The notes under the pieces were generated by a model. It was not told the DNA's origin, made no database searches, and saw only the letters and a list, made by a program, of their open reading frames with translations. 64,000 nucleotides of DNA from Candidatus Amulumruptor caecigallinarius (GTDB lineage Bacteria; Bacteroidota; Bacteroidia; Bacteroidales; Muribaculaceae), in contig JAMPDP010000003.1 of the NCBI GenBank assembly GCA_023665605.1, positions 1 through 64,000 on the forward strand, in the 5' to 3' direction. Positions 25,779 through 34,143 of the stretch are shown here, piece by piece; the stretch's first letter is position 1; each line of letters begins with the position of its first letter. A program made the translations under genes and the position numbers.

Positions 25779-26888
25779 CTATTTACACGTGGATGAGGTG
25801 ACTTGGCGGAAAAGGTCGGTGTATTGGCGCGAGATTTCGCGCCAGGTGTAACGGCGTCGGGCTATCTCGCGTAAAGCCACACCGGCCTTAGCGGGGATAC
25901 TTCTGACGATAGCTCGTAGTGAGCTTGCATCGCTGAAATATGCAGCTGCTTCGGCAGTGGTATATCGGTTATAGTTCACGTCGAACGCCGCGACAGGTAC
26001 TCCGGAGTGCATCGCCTCCACAAGCGAGGGGTTAGTGCCTCCGGCGCAATGGCCGTGGACATATAGTGCCGCGTTGGAACGTAGTGCCCACAAGCGGTCA
26101 AGATCGTACTCCGCATTGGCGAGGATGAGAGACCTCTTGCTTGCGAACTTCTGCCTCAGCGACCGTGAGTAGTCAGAGTGCTCCCAGTTACCTACCATAA
26201 CGAGAGGCATATCGCCACCGGCAAAGGCCTCCAGCACTACATGGCAATTGTTTTCCGGCTCGATGCGACATACGCCCATGGCATACCCACCACGTGTGAC
26301 GCCATAAGAGGCCAGCGTAGCATCGGCATCAGCATCAGAAACTGTGCGAACAGCCTGGTCGCCACCATAAGCTATCACTACGGGGTCTGTACGATACGTT
26401 GTGCGGACATACTCGGCAATTCCCTCATTGTCGGCCACTACTACATCGGCAGCCCTCACGGCAGTGCGCTCTGAGGCGAGGAGAATGCGCCGGGCAGCAT
26501 TGCCCCATTTGTCGCGCTTATGCTCCAGACCGTCGATGTTCACAATAATCTTGGCTTGGGTGAAGCGTCGTAATAGAGGCAGAGCCAGGCATCCTGACAC
26601 GCCGAGCACGAGAATGACATCGTAGCCGCGCAGGCAGCGTGCCATCGAGAGCATATCGTAAGGGATGGACTGAATTCCGTTGGCGCGCAGGGGCACGTAG
26701 CGGAGTTCCGCCCCCTTGTAGGTAGCCGGATGCGAGGTCTGATCCGGACGACTGCAAAACACAGTGTAGCGGATATCATCGGGACAGTTTTCGCCCAGTA
26801 GATTTTCCACCATGGACTCGAAACCGCCATAAGCCGCCGGAACACCCCGTGTGCCAATCACAGCCACGCGGATTAGCTTGTCACTCAT
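25779..26888 (-). CDS. GT4 glycosyltransferase with DUF1972 N-terminus
   Basis: This adds a sugar to the growing repeat unit at the cytoplasmic face, probably as a rhamnosyl/galactosyl-type GT-B transferase. The N-terminal DUF1972 region starts with VAVIGTRGVPAAYGGFE, a signature of the WbiE/WcaI-like group. The C-terminal GT-B domain has GGTNPSLVEAMHSGVPVA, where the Glu belongs to the E-x7-E nucleotide-sugar site. ATG at 26888 is chosen: the in-frame extension to 27029 lies inside the upstream gene and lacks similarity. It overlaps that gene's end by 8 nt. Last gene of the operon; 369 aa. Confidence 0.85.
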   Translation of the reverse strand: MSDKLIRVAVIGTRGVPAAYGGFESMVENLLGENCPDDIRYTVFCSRPDQTSHPATYKGAELRYVPLRANGIQSIPYDMLSMARCLRGYDVILVLGVSGCLALPLLRRFTQAKIIVNIDGLEHKRDKWGNAARRILLASERTAVRAADVVVADNEGIAEYVRTTYRTDPVVIAYGGDQAVRTVSDADADATLASYGVTRGGYAMGVCRIEPENNCHVVLEAFAGGDMPLVMVGNWEHSDYSRSLRQKFASKRSLILANAEYDLDRLWALRSNAALYVHGHCAGGTNPSLVEAMHSGVPVAAFDVNYNRYTTAEAAAYFSDASSLRAIVRSIPAKAGVALREIARRRYTWREISRQYTDLFRQVTSSTCK

Positions 26889-27978
26889 TGTCAGTGGGAT
26901 GTGAGAAGATTTCAGCAATTGAATCAGCGAAACACCTTTCTTCAAACTCAGGGGCTTTAGCCAATGCCCCCTGTGCAAGACGAAGATAAAGGGCCTTGTC
27001 GCTGAGTATCGTGCGGATGGTCTCAGCAATCTTGGGCAGCTGCTTCACATCAATCCGATAGCCGTTGACGCCATCTTCTACGAGGTCGGCAATGCCGCCT
27101 GTCACGGGAACGATGCAGGGGAGCCCGGCTGTCATGGCCTCAGCGGCTGTGAGACCGAAGGTCTCAACAAACTCGTCAGCCTTGGTTAAGCTTACCATTA
27201 TAGATGCTTTACTATAATGCTCGGCAATGTCGCGTGTTTGAGCAAACACCTCAAGATTACTTGGAGAAATTAGTTCATTGCGGGACATCCAGTCTTGGAT
27301 ATTAGCCTCAGAGTCATTGATGACTACCTCAAAGTTGACATCGGGGAGCATCCCGGCCAACTCGAAGAGTTCACGGGTGCCTTTATACTCTTTCAAAGAG
27401 GAAAGCATCAGCACCCGACGGCGTGAGAACGCCGCTTCCGGATCCGGACGCAATTGAGCGGCAAGAGCAGCTGAAACGGAATTGGGAATTACAATCACGC
27501 CTCTTCTGCGGGCAATCCGCGAAGCTTGAAAGTCACTGACACAGATTATATCGTGCGCCAAACGCTGCATCAACGCTGCCAAAGCACTGTAAACACGCCC
27601 TTTTGCATAGGCATTCTCATGATAGTGGTATATGAGTCGGCGACCCGATAGCCTTGCTGCCAGGGCGGCGCCAAACGGGAGGATAGTGTTGACATACACC
27701 ACATCATCATCATGTCGGGGTAGTGTCAGGAGCTTGCCAAATGCCACAGCTTGCGCCCGAAGCAAGCGCGCGATAGTGACAATCCCACGCTCCGAAAAGC
27801 GATACTTGACAGGATGGAAAGTGACACCGGGAAGTGTGGCGACCTCATCAAGAATACCTCCCTCGGATGTGAACAGCTCAATATCCGCACCTGCCCCATG
27901 TAAAGCCGTCAGGGCCGAGGTTAGTACCCTCGGGCTCCCGGAGTAGTCATTGAAGAGATGAAAAGCAAGGATGCGCAT
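26881..27978 (-). CDS. GT4 family glycosyltransferase
   Basis: A GT-B fold retaining glycosyltransferase of the repeat-unit assembly line. The N-terminal half resembles Glyco_trans_4 (AFHLFNDYSGSPRVLTSAL at the start). The C-terminal half is Glycos_transf_1 with GLTAAEAMTAGLPCIVP followed by GGIADLVEDGVNGYRI, carrying the E-x7-E motif. The 365-aa length is typical. Donor and acceptor cannot be deduced. The stop overlaps the next gene's ATG by 8 nt, and the gap to the APH-fold gene upstream is 33 nt. Confidence 0.87.
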   Translation of the reverse strand: MRILAFHLFNDYSGSPRVLTSALTALHGAGADIELFTSEGGILDEVATLPGVTFHPVKYRFSERGIVTIARLLRAQAVAFGKLLTLPRHDDDVVYVNTILPFGAALAARLSGRRLIYHYHENAYAKGRVYSALAALMQRLAHDIICVSDFQASRIARRRGVIVIPNSVSAALAAQLRPDPEAAFSRRRVLMLSSLKEYKGTRELFELAGMLPDVNFEVVINDSEANIQDWMSRNELISPSNLEVFAQTRDIAEHYSKASIMVSLTKADEFVETFGLTAAEAMTAGLPCIVPVTGGIADLVEDGVNGYRIDVKQLPKIAETIRTILSDKALYLRLAQGALAKAPEFEERCFADSIAEIFSHPTDNE

Positions 27979-28011
27979 GGCGTTGTAAGAAGAGACTGGT
28001 GCCGGACTTGT

Positions 28012-29103
28012 TCAGATGTGACGTTCAAGAAGAGCGACCCATGTGTCGGCCAATGGATTTGGTTTGGTACCCCAGTTCTCAGGCTCCCGTGCTGAAAATC
28101 GTGAGAGTATGTCAAGGAGATAGATGCGCAGAGTGGTTGCATCGGTGTTGGCCATGTTCAGCTCCTCGACGATGGAGTCAATGTCCAGATGCCGCTCGAA
28201 GATGGCGCTTTGCACCAGAAAATGACACTTGTCCATTCCGCGAATACCTGCCTCAGAGGCGTATTCCCAATCGAATACAAAAAGATTGCCATCCTGGGTA
28301 AGCACCGAATTCCATGGTGTGAAATCGCCATGCACCGTCACAGCCTCTACCTGCCGACCTTGCATATGTGCCATTATGTCAGAGAGATGACGCTTCACCG
28401 GTTCGCGGTGGTGTGGTGCAATGCGTCCGATGTCGTTGCCAAGCATCGTTAGAGAGCGGTAAGTATCAGTATCCTCCCATAGTATCCTCTGAAGAGATGC
28501 CGCTTCAAGAGTAGCAATGAAACGGTCGTGAGCCGAAGTCCAGATATGTGGAGACTTCGCACGAATGGTCTTTTCGGTGGACTGGGCAAAAAAGAACAGT
28601 CCGTCGGAAAGCTGTCGACAAGCTCTGACTTCAGGGATATGCACCATGCCCCGTTCAGCGAGATGTGAGAGGATGGATGCCTCATGGATAAAGAGTGCGT
28701 CGTAAAGTTCCCGAGAGTCAGTGAATTTGCAGTAACCGAGCAATCGGTCATCATGCCACACCTGCAGCGTAGGTTTGGAGTGCGGAGAGGGAGTCCCGCC
28801 GAAAGCAGCCCACGAAAACGAGTCATTGCCGAAGGCTTCGGATATTGCCGCGTGAGCTGAGGGTGTAAGGTCAAGTGAACGGATCCTTCCGCCGATACGT
28901 CGCAATATGGCGCGAGTAGTGAACCCGGTTGCAGCGAGTGTCGGCAGACACTGTTTCAGCAATTTCCCCTTGGTACTTCCGGGCTGATAGAGGCACAATG
29001 CCGTGCGTATGTCATGCGCAGGCAACAACCAGCACTTGCCGTCAGAGTTGGCAAGCTCTATCATCGGGGTCATACCCTTGACTATCAACGTATCAAGGTT
29101 CAT
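28012..29103 (-). CDS. APH/choline-kinase-fold phosphotransferase
   Basis: A predicted small-molecule kinase of the aminoglycoside phosphotransferase superfamily in the middle of glycosyltransferase genes. The ATP-site Lys/Glu pair is likely Lys126 (GYCKFTDS) and Glu141. The catalytic loop HGDFTPWN is at residues 258-265 (Asp260, Asn265) and the metal-binding segment FVFDWEY at 276-281 (Asp278). All catalytic residues are therefore present. About 110 residues precede the kinase fold and match nothing I know. In this context it may phosphorylate a glycan, a lipid-linked intermediate or a sugar. Antibiotic resistance is unlikely given the operon. Its ATG overlaps the upstream gene's stop (ATGA). 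Confidence 0.78.
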   Translation of the reverse strand: MNLDTLIVKGMTPMIELANSDGKCWLLPAHDIRTALCLYQPGSTKGKLLKQCLPTLAATGFTTRAILRRIGGRIRSLDLTPSAHAAISEAFGNDSFSWAAFGGTPSPHSKPTLQVWHDDRLLGYCKFTDSRELYDALFIHEASILSHLAERGMVHIPEVRACRQLSDGLFFFAQSTEKTIRAKSPHIWTSAHDRFIATLEAASLQRILWEDTDTYRSLTMLGNDIGRIAPHHREPVKRHLSDIMAHMQGRQVEAVTVHGDFTPWNSVLTQDGNLFVFDWEYASEAGIRGMDKCHFLVQSAIFERHLDIDSIVEELNMANTDATTLRIYLLDILSRFSAREPENWGTKPNPLADTWVALLERHI

Positions 29104-30353
29104 ATCAGTACAGAATCAAAGAGAGCCCGGATTGCCTCGCCATGGCGGGACCACGACACCTCGGAGGCGTGGCGAAGAGCAGCCGCTCCCATACGATGGC
29201 GTACGGCAGGCACACGCAGACGACCCAGCGCGTCAGCCAATCCCAACACTGTGTCGCGACGCGTACCCTGCGGCAGGATGATACAGTGGTCAGAGCTGAA
29301 GTTTCGCGTGTAGCCGCGAGTGTCAATGGCCACCAGCGGTTTCCCGGCGGCAATGGCATCGTATGCCACGGTCACAGCACCTTCGCGCAGAGCAGGGTTG
29401 AGCACGACATCGGCCTTCGCCATCTCGTCCTGATACTGCTCCATGGACAGGTGCCCATGGAATGTAACATAGTCAGCGATGCCCAACCGGTCAGTGAGCT
29501 TGCGCAGACGAGCCTTGTCAGCGCCATTGCCGAGAATGGACAACGTAACTTCCACACCCTTGCTACGAGCCATCGCCACCGCCTCGATTGCGAGGTCAAA
29601 GCCTCGCCAGGCGTCCATCTTGCCCACCATCAGAGCATGGATGGCCTCGGTGTCATTTGGTTTTCCTATTGCTTTGCCCCTATTAGTCGTATCAGCTGCA
29701 ACATCAGTCATCACAACAGATTTTTCCCGACAAGAAGACGGGAGCTTATCGCGCGTAATCTCTGTCTTGCAGATAATCAGACGGGCTGCTTTGCAACGCC
29801 TCTTGAATGCGGGGGTGTGCGGCACAAAGCGGGCAGCTACACGGCGTATAGCTTCGGTAATGCGTGAGCGCAATGAGTAACGGCGGGAGTATTCGCCGGA
29901 TATAGTCTCCAAACCACCCAACGGACCCCAAATGAAGTTGGCTTTAGCCCCGACAGCACTGACCGGCCAAAGAGCGTTGCCATAGGTGAGGTGAAGGAAG
30001 TTGGGGATGTCATTGTCAGCCATCACCCGGGCTATCACAGCGTCAGCTTTTCGCGTCCACTTCAAGTAGTAGCGGTGTACACCCCGGATGCCATGTTTAC
30101 GCCGCAAGTCACGCTCCGGCAAGTCGAAATACACGAAGTGAATGTGTTTGTAGTCTGGGTGTGAAGTAACCCACTCATGGATGGGGGGGCGATTGTTGGC
30201 TCGCGTAAGCACCCAAAGGTCAAAAGCTCGTGACAGTTCGAGCACCCAGTGCCATCCCACCCCAATCTCGCTCCCCTTACCGGGCTCGCAGGCGTAAGCC
30301 GATACCATCAGACGCTTGCGCCGAGGCCGCTCTGTGTCTTTCTGCTCTGTCAT
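29100..30353 (-). CDS. GT4 family glycosyltransferase
   Basis: A 417-aa GT-B glycosyltransferase. The start has the common GT4 pattern SAYACEPGKGSEIGVGW, seen in Bacteroidetes capsule clusters. The C-terminal domain has HALMVGKMDAWRGFDLAI, ILGNGADKARLRKL and the nucleotide-sugar site LREGAVTVAYDAIAAGKP. The usual second Glu region is replaced by AYDAIAAGKP, a variation found in this subgroup. It is coupled by ATGA overlaps at both ends, with the kinase-like fusion upstream and the APH-fold gene downstream. Substrate unknown. Confidence 0.86.
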   Translation of the reverse strand: MTEQKDTERPRRKRLMVSAYACEPGKGSEIGVGWHWVLELSRAFDLWVLTRANNRPPIHEWVTSHPDYKHIHFVYFDLPERDLRRKHGIRGVHRYYLKWTRKADAVIARVMADNDIPNFLHLTYGNALWPVSAVGAKANFIWGPLGGLETISGEYSRRYSLRSRITEAIRRVAARFVPHTPAFKRRCKAARLIICKTEITRDKLPSSCREKSVVMTDVAADTTNRGKAIGKPNDTEAIHALMVGKMDAWRGFDLAIEAVAMARSKGVEVTLSILGNGADKARLRKLTDRLGIADYVTFHGHLSMEQYQDEMAKADVVLNPALREGAVTVAYDAIAAGKPLVAIDTRGYTRNFSSDHCIILPQGTRRDTVLGLADALGRLRVPAVRHRMGAAALRHASEVSWSRHGEAIRALFDSVLI

Positions 30354-31675
30354 TTCTTAAATTTTAGACGCCGGAGGTTACGTCGATGACGATCATCAAA
30401 CACATGAGCCACGATGGCGTCAACGGCTTCATCTGCAGTGGTATCATTCATCACCTTGAGGTAGCCGGGCTGCATGGCGAGACTGTCTATGCGGGCATTT
30501 ATAGCGTCGATATCCGCGCGTGAGAGTTCCTGCTTGCGCTGCAGAATCACATCAGGAGAGGCTGTGAGAAGTACGTTGTAATTGAGTCTCGGAATGAGGA
30601 GCCGTCGCCATGCGTTAAGGAGCTTGTAAGGAAGATAGATACGTGAGCGACGCGGATCACAGATGATGTCCGTGAAGTAGCGGTCAAAGATTACCAGCCG
30701 TGTGATACGGGTGATCCGCTTGGTACGCAGCCAATGACCAAGGATATAATCGGCTGTATAGTAGCTCAGTCGCACCAGAGAATTAAGTGCTGAGGTGCGA
30801 CCACCGCGATGAGGGTCAGAGTAGTTGCGGTCCACCTCCTTTTTCACTCCGGCTTTCTGTGCCACATCGCCAAGGTTGCCAAAGAGGGCCGGACGGAAAT
30901 GGAGATAGACGTGAGCCTTGCGGAAGACATCGCCCGTACGACCGATAACCTGCTCTATGACTGTGGTTTTGCCGGCTCCGTCCGGGCCTGTGAATGAAAT
31001 GGAAAGACCTGTGGCCGATGTGAAATAGTTGCGAACATAGCTCCATGCCCAGCGGCTCATCTCCGCAGCAAGCGGTAAGGGTCGGTGCAGCAGATTATGA
31101 CGGAAAGCCCGACTTATGAGGCGAAGGCGGCTCTTGGTGTCACACTCAGCAGCCGTAGAACAACCGAATATGCGGCGCAACTTGCCATGCACCGCCGGAA
31201 GATGCTCGGCAGCTTCGCGTGACGCGCGGTAACGATCGGGATATGCAGCTCCGACGGCTCGGTCGTAGAGATATTTGTCAAGGAAGCGCGAAGCCGGGAG
31301 TGAATGCCAGAGGAAACCGTTAAACTCCTTGTCTGACAGAAACTCATCGGCACTCATAAGGCGTATTCCCCACACAGATGTGTCAAAGAAGAAGTCCCAC
31401 TGCACCATGTCAGTTGCGCCGGGGGAATTGTGACCACACACAAACGTGACAAGCCGGTCGGAGTTAAGATAGTTAACGATGCGCCAACCCATGGCATCGA
31501 TCAGAGCGACAAGCTCACGGCGCACCCCCATGAAGTCGCGGCGGCGGATGATGATGTCTATATCACGGGCATCATTGCCTGTGGGCAGCTGTTCGTAATT
31601 GCGCAGCACGGCATAGCTCACCCTCTCGTTGAGAAGGGATATGACGGCCCGGATAAGTGATTCTTTGGCGTTCAT
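30350..31675 (-). CDS. Nucleotidyltransferase-like / thymidylate-kinase-like fusion
   Basis: Two domains are visible in 441 aa. The N-terminal part (about 1-200) resembles the NTP_transf_5 nucleotidyltransferase fold, with LRNYEQLP and the acidic pair in NDARDIDIII (Asp38, Asp40). The C-terminal part (about 225-430) is a P-loop kinase like thymidylate kinase: Walker A GPDGAGKTT at 230-238, a DR-Y motif (FDRYFTDI, 330-337) and a LID-like LQRKQEL at 378-384. True thymidylate kinases are about 210 aa and have no such N-terminal domain, so dTMP kinase activity is unlikely. The setting between a GT2 and a GT4, with ATGA overlaps on both sides, implies a role in modifying the glycan or its precursor. 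Function not established. Confidence 0.75.
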   Translation of the reverse strand: MNAKESLIRAVISLLNERVSYAVLRNYEQLPTGNDARDIDIIIRRRDFMGVRRELVALIDAMGWRIVNYLNSDRLVTFVCGHNSPGATDMVQWDFFFDTSVWGIRLMSADEFLSDKEFNGFLWHSLPASRFLDKYLYDRAVGAAYPDRYRASREAAEHLPAVHGKLRRIFGCSTAAECDTKSRLRLISRAFRHNLLHRPLPLAAEMSRWAWSYVRNYFTSATGLSISFTGPDGAGKTTVIEQVIGRTGDVFRKAHVYLHFRPALFGNLGDVAQKAGVKKEVDRNYSDPHRGGRTSALNSLVRLSYYTADYILGHWLRTKRITRITRLVIFDRYFTDIICDPRRSRIYLPYKLLNAWRRLLIPRLNYNVLLTASPDVILQRKQELSRADIDAINARIDSLAMQPGYLKVMNDTTADEAVDAIVAHVFDDRHRRNLRRLKFKK

Positions 31676-32643
31676 TTCTTCTTTTTGCCGAGCAGATTGT
31701 GACTCACTTTATCAATCAGATATGATGGACGGATACAAAAAGACTGCAACACATTGATGACGCCTAATGGATTGTGCCGGTGCAGACGGTATGCCCCGAG
31801 ACGGAGCTTGTCGGTAGCACGCGCTTCGCGGTCAATGGAGCGCAAGTAATCGGGAGCGAGGCCGTCAAGCCATGCGGTGAAAGTTGGTGGCACACGCTTT
31901 TCACGCCGCTCAATGAGGCAATGCTTCACCCAGCGCATTTTCAGCAGCATCTCGCGGGTGTGACCCGATAGCCCTGAACCGGCCTTTCGATAAAGCGCGA
32001 GCACCTCGGGCACCACCACAATGGCTCGTCCCTCCGTGTATAGGTCACTCATGCGGGTCCAGAGGTCAAGGTCCTCACAGAAGTCCTGATAGCGGGGTCT
32101 CCCATCCGGGAAGCCATCAATGGCAAAGCCCCCCACGCGAAGGGAGGCCTGTCGGTCATAGATGGCGACAATAGGAAGAAAAAACAGCTTTCGTGCCTCA
32201 GCTTTTCTGAGTGCAGCCTCTCTGGAGGTCTCACCAAGATAAATTCCCCCGCCAATTCGCCTTGTCCTTTCATCAACAAAATCCATATAGCAACCCACGG
32301 CGGCAAGAGTCGGATCAGTCTGCATGGTATTCCAAAGACGCTCAACTGCGTTTGGAAGCAACACATCATCAGCATCAAGAAACATGATGTAACGAGTGGT
32401 GGCTTCTCTTTCTGCAATATGTCGACAATACCCAATTCCACTATTCTTATCAAGTGCTTTTACATCAATTATCTGAGATGTCCCCTTGAAAAACTTTCTG
32501 ATAACTTCTATTGAACGGTCTGTCGAACAATCGTCAACGAACAATAGTTTAAAGCCCTGCTTGGTCTGTGCTGCGACTGACTGCAAGGTTTCTTCTATCC
32601 ACTGTTCTTTATTGTATACGCAAATCGCGATAGTTAAATCCAT
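31672..32643 (-). CDS. GT2 family glycosyltransferase
   Basis: A GT-A fold inverting glycosyltransferase of 323 aa. The nucleotide-binding start MDLTIAICVYNKEQWIEETL and the metal-binding MFLDADDVLLPNAVERLW (DxD, about residues 95-97) are present, with the acceptor-side ED in YQDFCEDLDLWTRM. It adds a sugar to a lipid-linked intermediate in the cytoplasm, by family inference. Its stop overlaps the ATG of the downstream fusion gene. Upstream, six bases separate it from the frameshifted acetyltransferase. Confidence 0.9.
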   Translation of the reverse strand: MDLTIAICVYNKEQWIEETLQSVAAQTKQGFKLLFVDDCSTDRSIEVIRKFFKGTSQIIDVKALDKNSGIGYCRHIAEREATTRYIMFLDADDVLLPNAVERLWNTMQTDPTLAAVGCYMDFVDERTRRIGGGIYLGETSREAALRKAEARKLFFLPIVAIYDRQASLRVGGFAIDGFPDGRPRYQDFCEDLDLWTRMSDLYTEGRAIVVVPEVLALYRKAGSGLSGHTREMLLKMRWVKHCLIERREKRVPPTFTAWLDGLAPDYLRSIDREARATDKLRLGAYRLHRHNPLGVINVLQSFCIRPSYLIDKVSHNLLGKKKK

Positions 32644-32649
32644 AACAGC

Positions 32650-33173
32650 TTACTTTCTCATTTTTATAACTTTAGCAGGAGCTCCTCCAATGACTGCATA
32701 TTGCGGCACATCCTTTGTAATCACGCTACAAGCACCCACCACCGAGTGCGCTCCAATTTTGCGACAGGGCAGAATGTGGCATCCGCGACCTATCCACACA
32801 TCATCGTCATCTCCATTCGTCCGGCCACACGTTTCACACCCTGATCTATCATAGGGATGTCAGTGCGTGTGAACACGTGAGTCACAGGCTCAAAGAAATA
32901 GTTGCAAGGCCCCATCATTACATCGCGCCCGATGCGGATATCGGACGGGACATGGCAATATGCTCCGATGTTACTGCGTGTTCCAAGCTCCACGCCTGCT
33001 CCTTTGCCAAAATAAGCCATTCGGCCGATATTCACCTGTCCTCCACAAGCCTTGAAAAGCCGACGGCAGCAAGCCACACGCAGAGCATTACTCACTCGCC
33101 CGAAAGGCCGTGAAAAGCTGTCCGGCAGAAATCTTGCGAATCCGTAATACAAACAGAGCCAAAATAAGCGCAT
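32650..33173 (-). pseudogene. Hexapeptide-repeat acetyltransferase with a frameshift
   Basis: This is a WcaF/CysE-like left-handed beta-helix acyltransferase, expected to O-acetylate a sugar with acetyl-CoA. From ATG 33173 the frame runs through hexapeptide repeats (VNIGRMAYFGKGAGVELG, then SNIGAYCHVPSDIRIGRDVMMG) to a premature TAG at 32790. The rest of the family's C-terminus (DDVWIGRGCHILP, then GAHSVVGACSVITKDVPQYA and GGAPAKVIKMRK) continues in another frame to TAA at 32650. The switch lies near 32815-32830 and equals one missing base. Restoring it gives a normal 174-aa protein. Either the gene is recently inactivated or the consensus lost a base. No slippery site is visible. Confidence 0.82.
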
Positions 33174-33201
33174 AGACAATGTAGTGAACTTGCGTGAACG
33201 A

Positions 33202-34143
33202 TCAATCCGGTATATCAATAAACGGGCGAGGCTCCCCTTTGGCGGCATAGTGGGCATTGATGGCATCGACGCACTGCTGATTGCGCACATAATTGCCTGA
33301 GATGAGTGTCTCGTTGTTCCGGATATGCACCGGGAGGTGATTGTAACGATAATGCGTGTAGAAGATAGGTGTTCCTTGCCGTATAGCCATTGCCGAGAGC
33401 CAAACATCGTCGGCTGTTAGTGACAGAGCTTTGATGTTTTCCACATTAAATGTGTCGGGATGCAGCGAATAAGGCGGATAAAGAACCCCACTTACACCCA
33501 GCAGCAAAAAACGATTGGACGCTTGCGGCCTGTCAGTCACGTCAGGCCACCATGCATATCTGTCTGTGTCGCTGTTAATCCGCTTCACCCAGTTGGCAAT
33601 GATATGGCCGGGATGCTCCTTGTGATGTTTCAATAAGGACTCCACAAGGTCGCTCCGGTAAAACAGGTCATCATCTACCGTGATGACAATGTCTTCCGGA
33701 AATTCTTGCATGGCATAGTAATACTTGGTGTGGGAACGTATCTCATCAGGGCACAATCGTATCTCTAAACCGCGTTTACGCAACGCAAGCAACTTGTGAG
33801 GTAACTTCTCGACATCGGGCACCTGACTTTGAGTTAAATAAAGTACAATTTTGTCCGGTTTTACCGATTGTCGCAGCAATCCTTCAATAACGAGATGTAA
33901 AGTGGGTAGCCTGCGGGGAAAGGACGTAAGCGATACAATGATGTTCGGACGCAGAGAATGATGAGAATATTCTGATAGGCGAAACCGCTCTGAAGAATGT
34001 GACGCTCTGAATGTCAACGACAGAATAAGATTAGCACAAATTGAGACGAATGAATTAATCATCCCATAAAAGTGTAATCTATTGAGAATCATAATTCTTT
34101 TGCCTTGCCAGAATCGCAAACGATCAAAGAAATCAATCAGCAT
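33202..34143 (-). CDS. Probable GT-A glycosyltransferase
   Basis: A 313-aa protein of the 'SLTSFPRR' glycosyltransferase group: IIVSLTSFPRRLPTLHLVIE near residue 70, a substrate-loop KIVLYLTQSQ and the metal-binding DxD in IVITVDDDLFYRSDLVE (about 155-160). A later segment, LTADDVWLSAMA, supplies a second acidic cluster like those acting as catalytic base. The N-terminal about 50 residues are hydrophobic and may anchor it to the membrane. The ATG overlaps the stop of the upstream acyltransferase by one base. Function as a glycosyltransferase is an inference from these motifs. Confidence 0.68.
   Translation of the reverse strand: MLIDFFDRLRFWQGKRIMILNRLHFYGMINSFVSICANLILSLTFRASHSSERFRLSEYSHHSLRPNIIVSLTSFPRRLPTLHLVIEGLLRQSVKPDKIVLYLTQSQVPDVEKLPHKLLALRKRGLEIRLCPDEIRSHTKYYYAMQEFPEDIVITVDDDLFYRSDLVESLLKHHKEHPGHIIANWVKRINSDTDRYAWWPDVTDRPQASNRFLLLGVSGVLYPPYSLHPDTFNVENIKALSLTADDVWLSAMAIRQGTPIFYTHYRYNHLPVHIRNNETLISGNYVRNQQCVDAINAHYAAKGEPRPFIDIPD

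Noticed and set aside
28012-29103. APH-fold gene as an antibiotic-resistance gene
   Set aside because: It is translationally coupled within a glycosyltransferase operon and has a long unrelated N-terminal part, so a glycan-related role is more likely.
30350-31675. Thymidylate kinase (tmk)
   Set aside because: Only the C-terminal half resembles Tmk. The extra nucleotidyltransferase-like domain and operon context argue against dTMP kinase.
32790-32835. Programmed -1 frameshift in the acetyltransferase
   Set aside because: No slippery heptamer or downstream pseudoknot is visible, so a simple indel is more likely.
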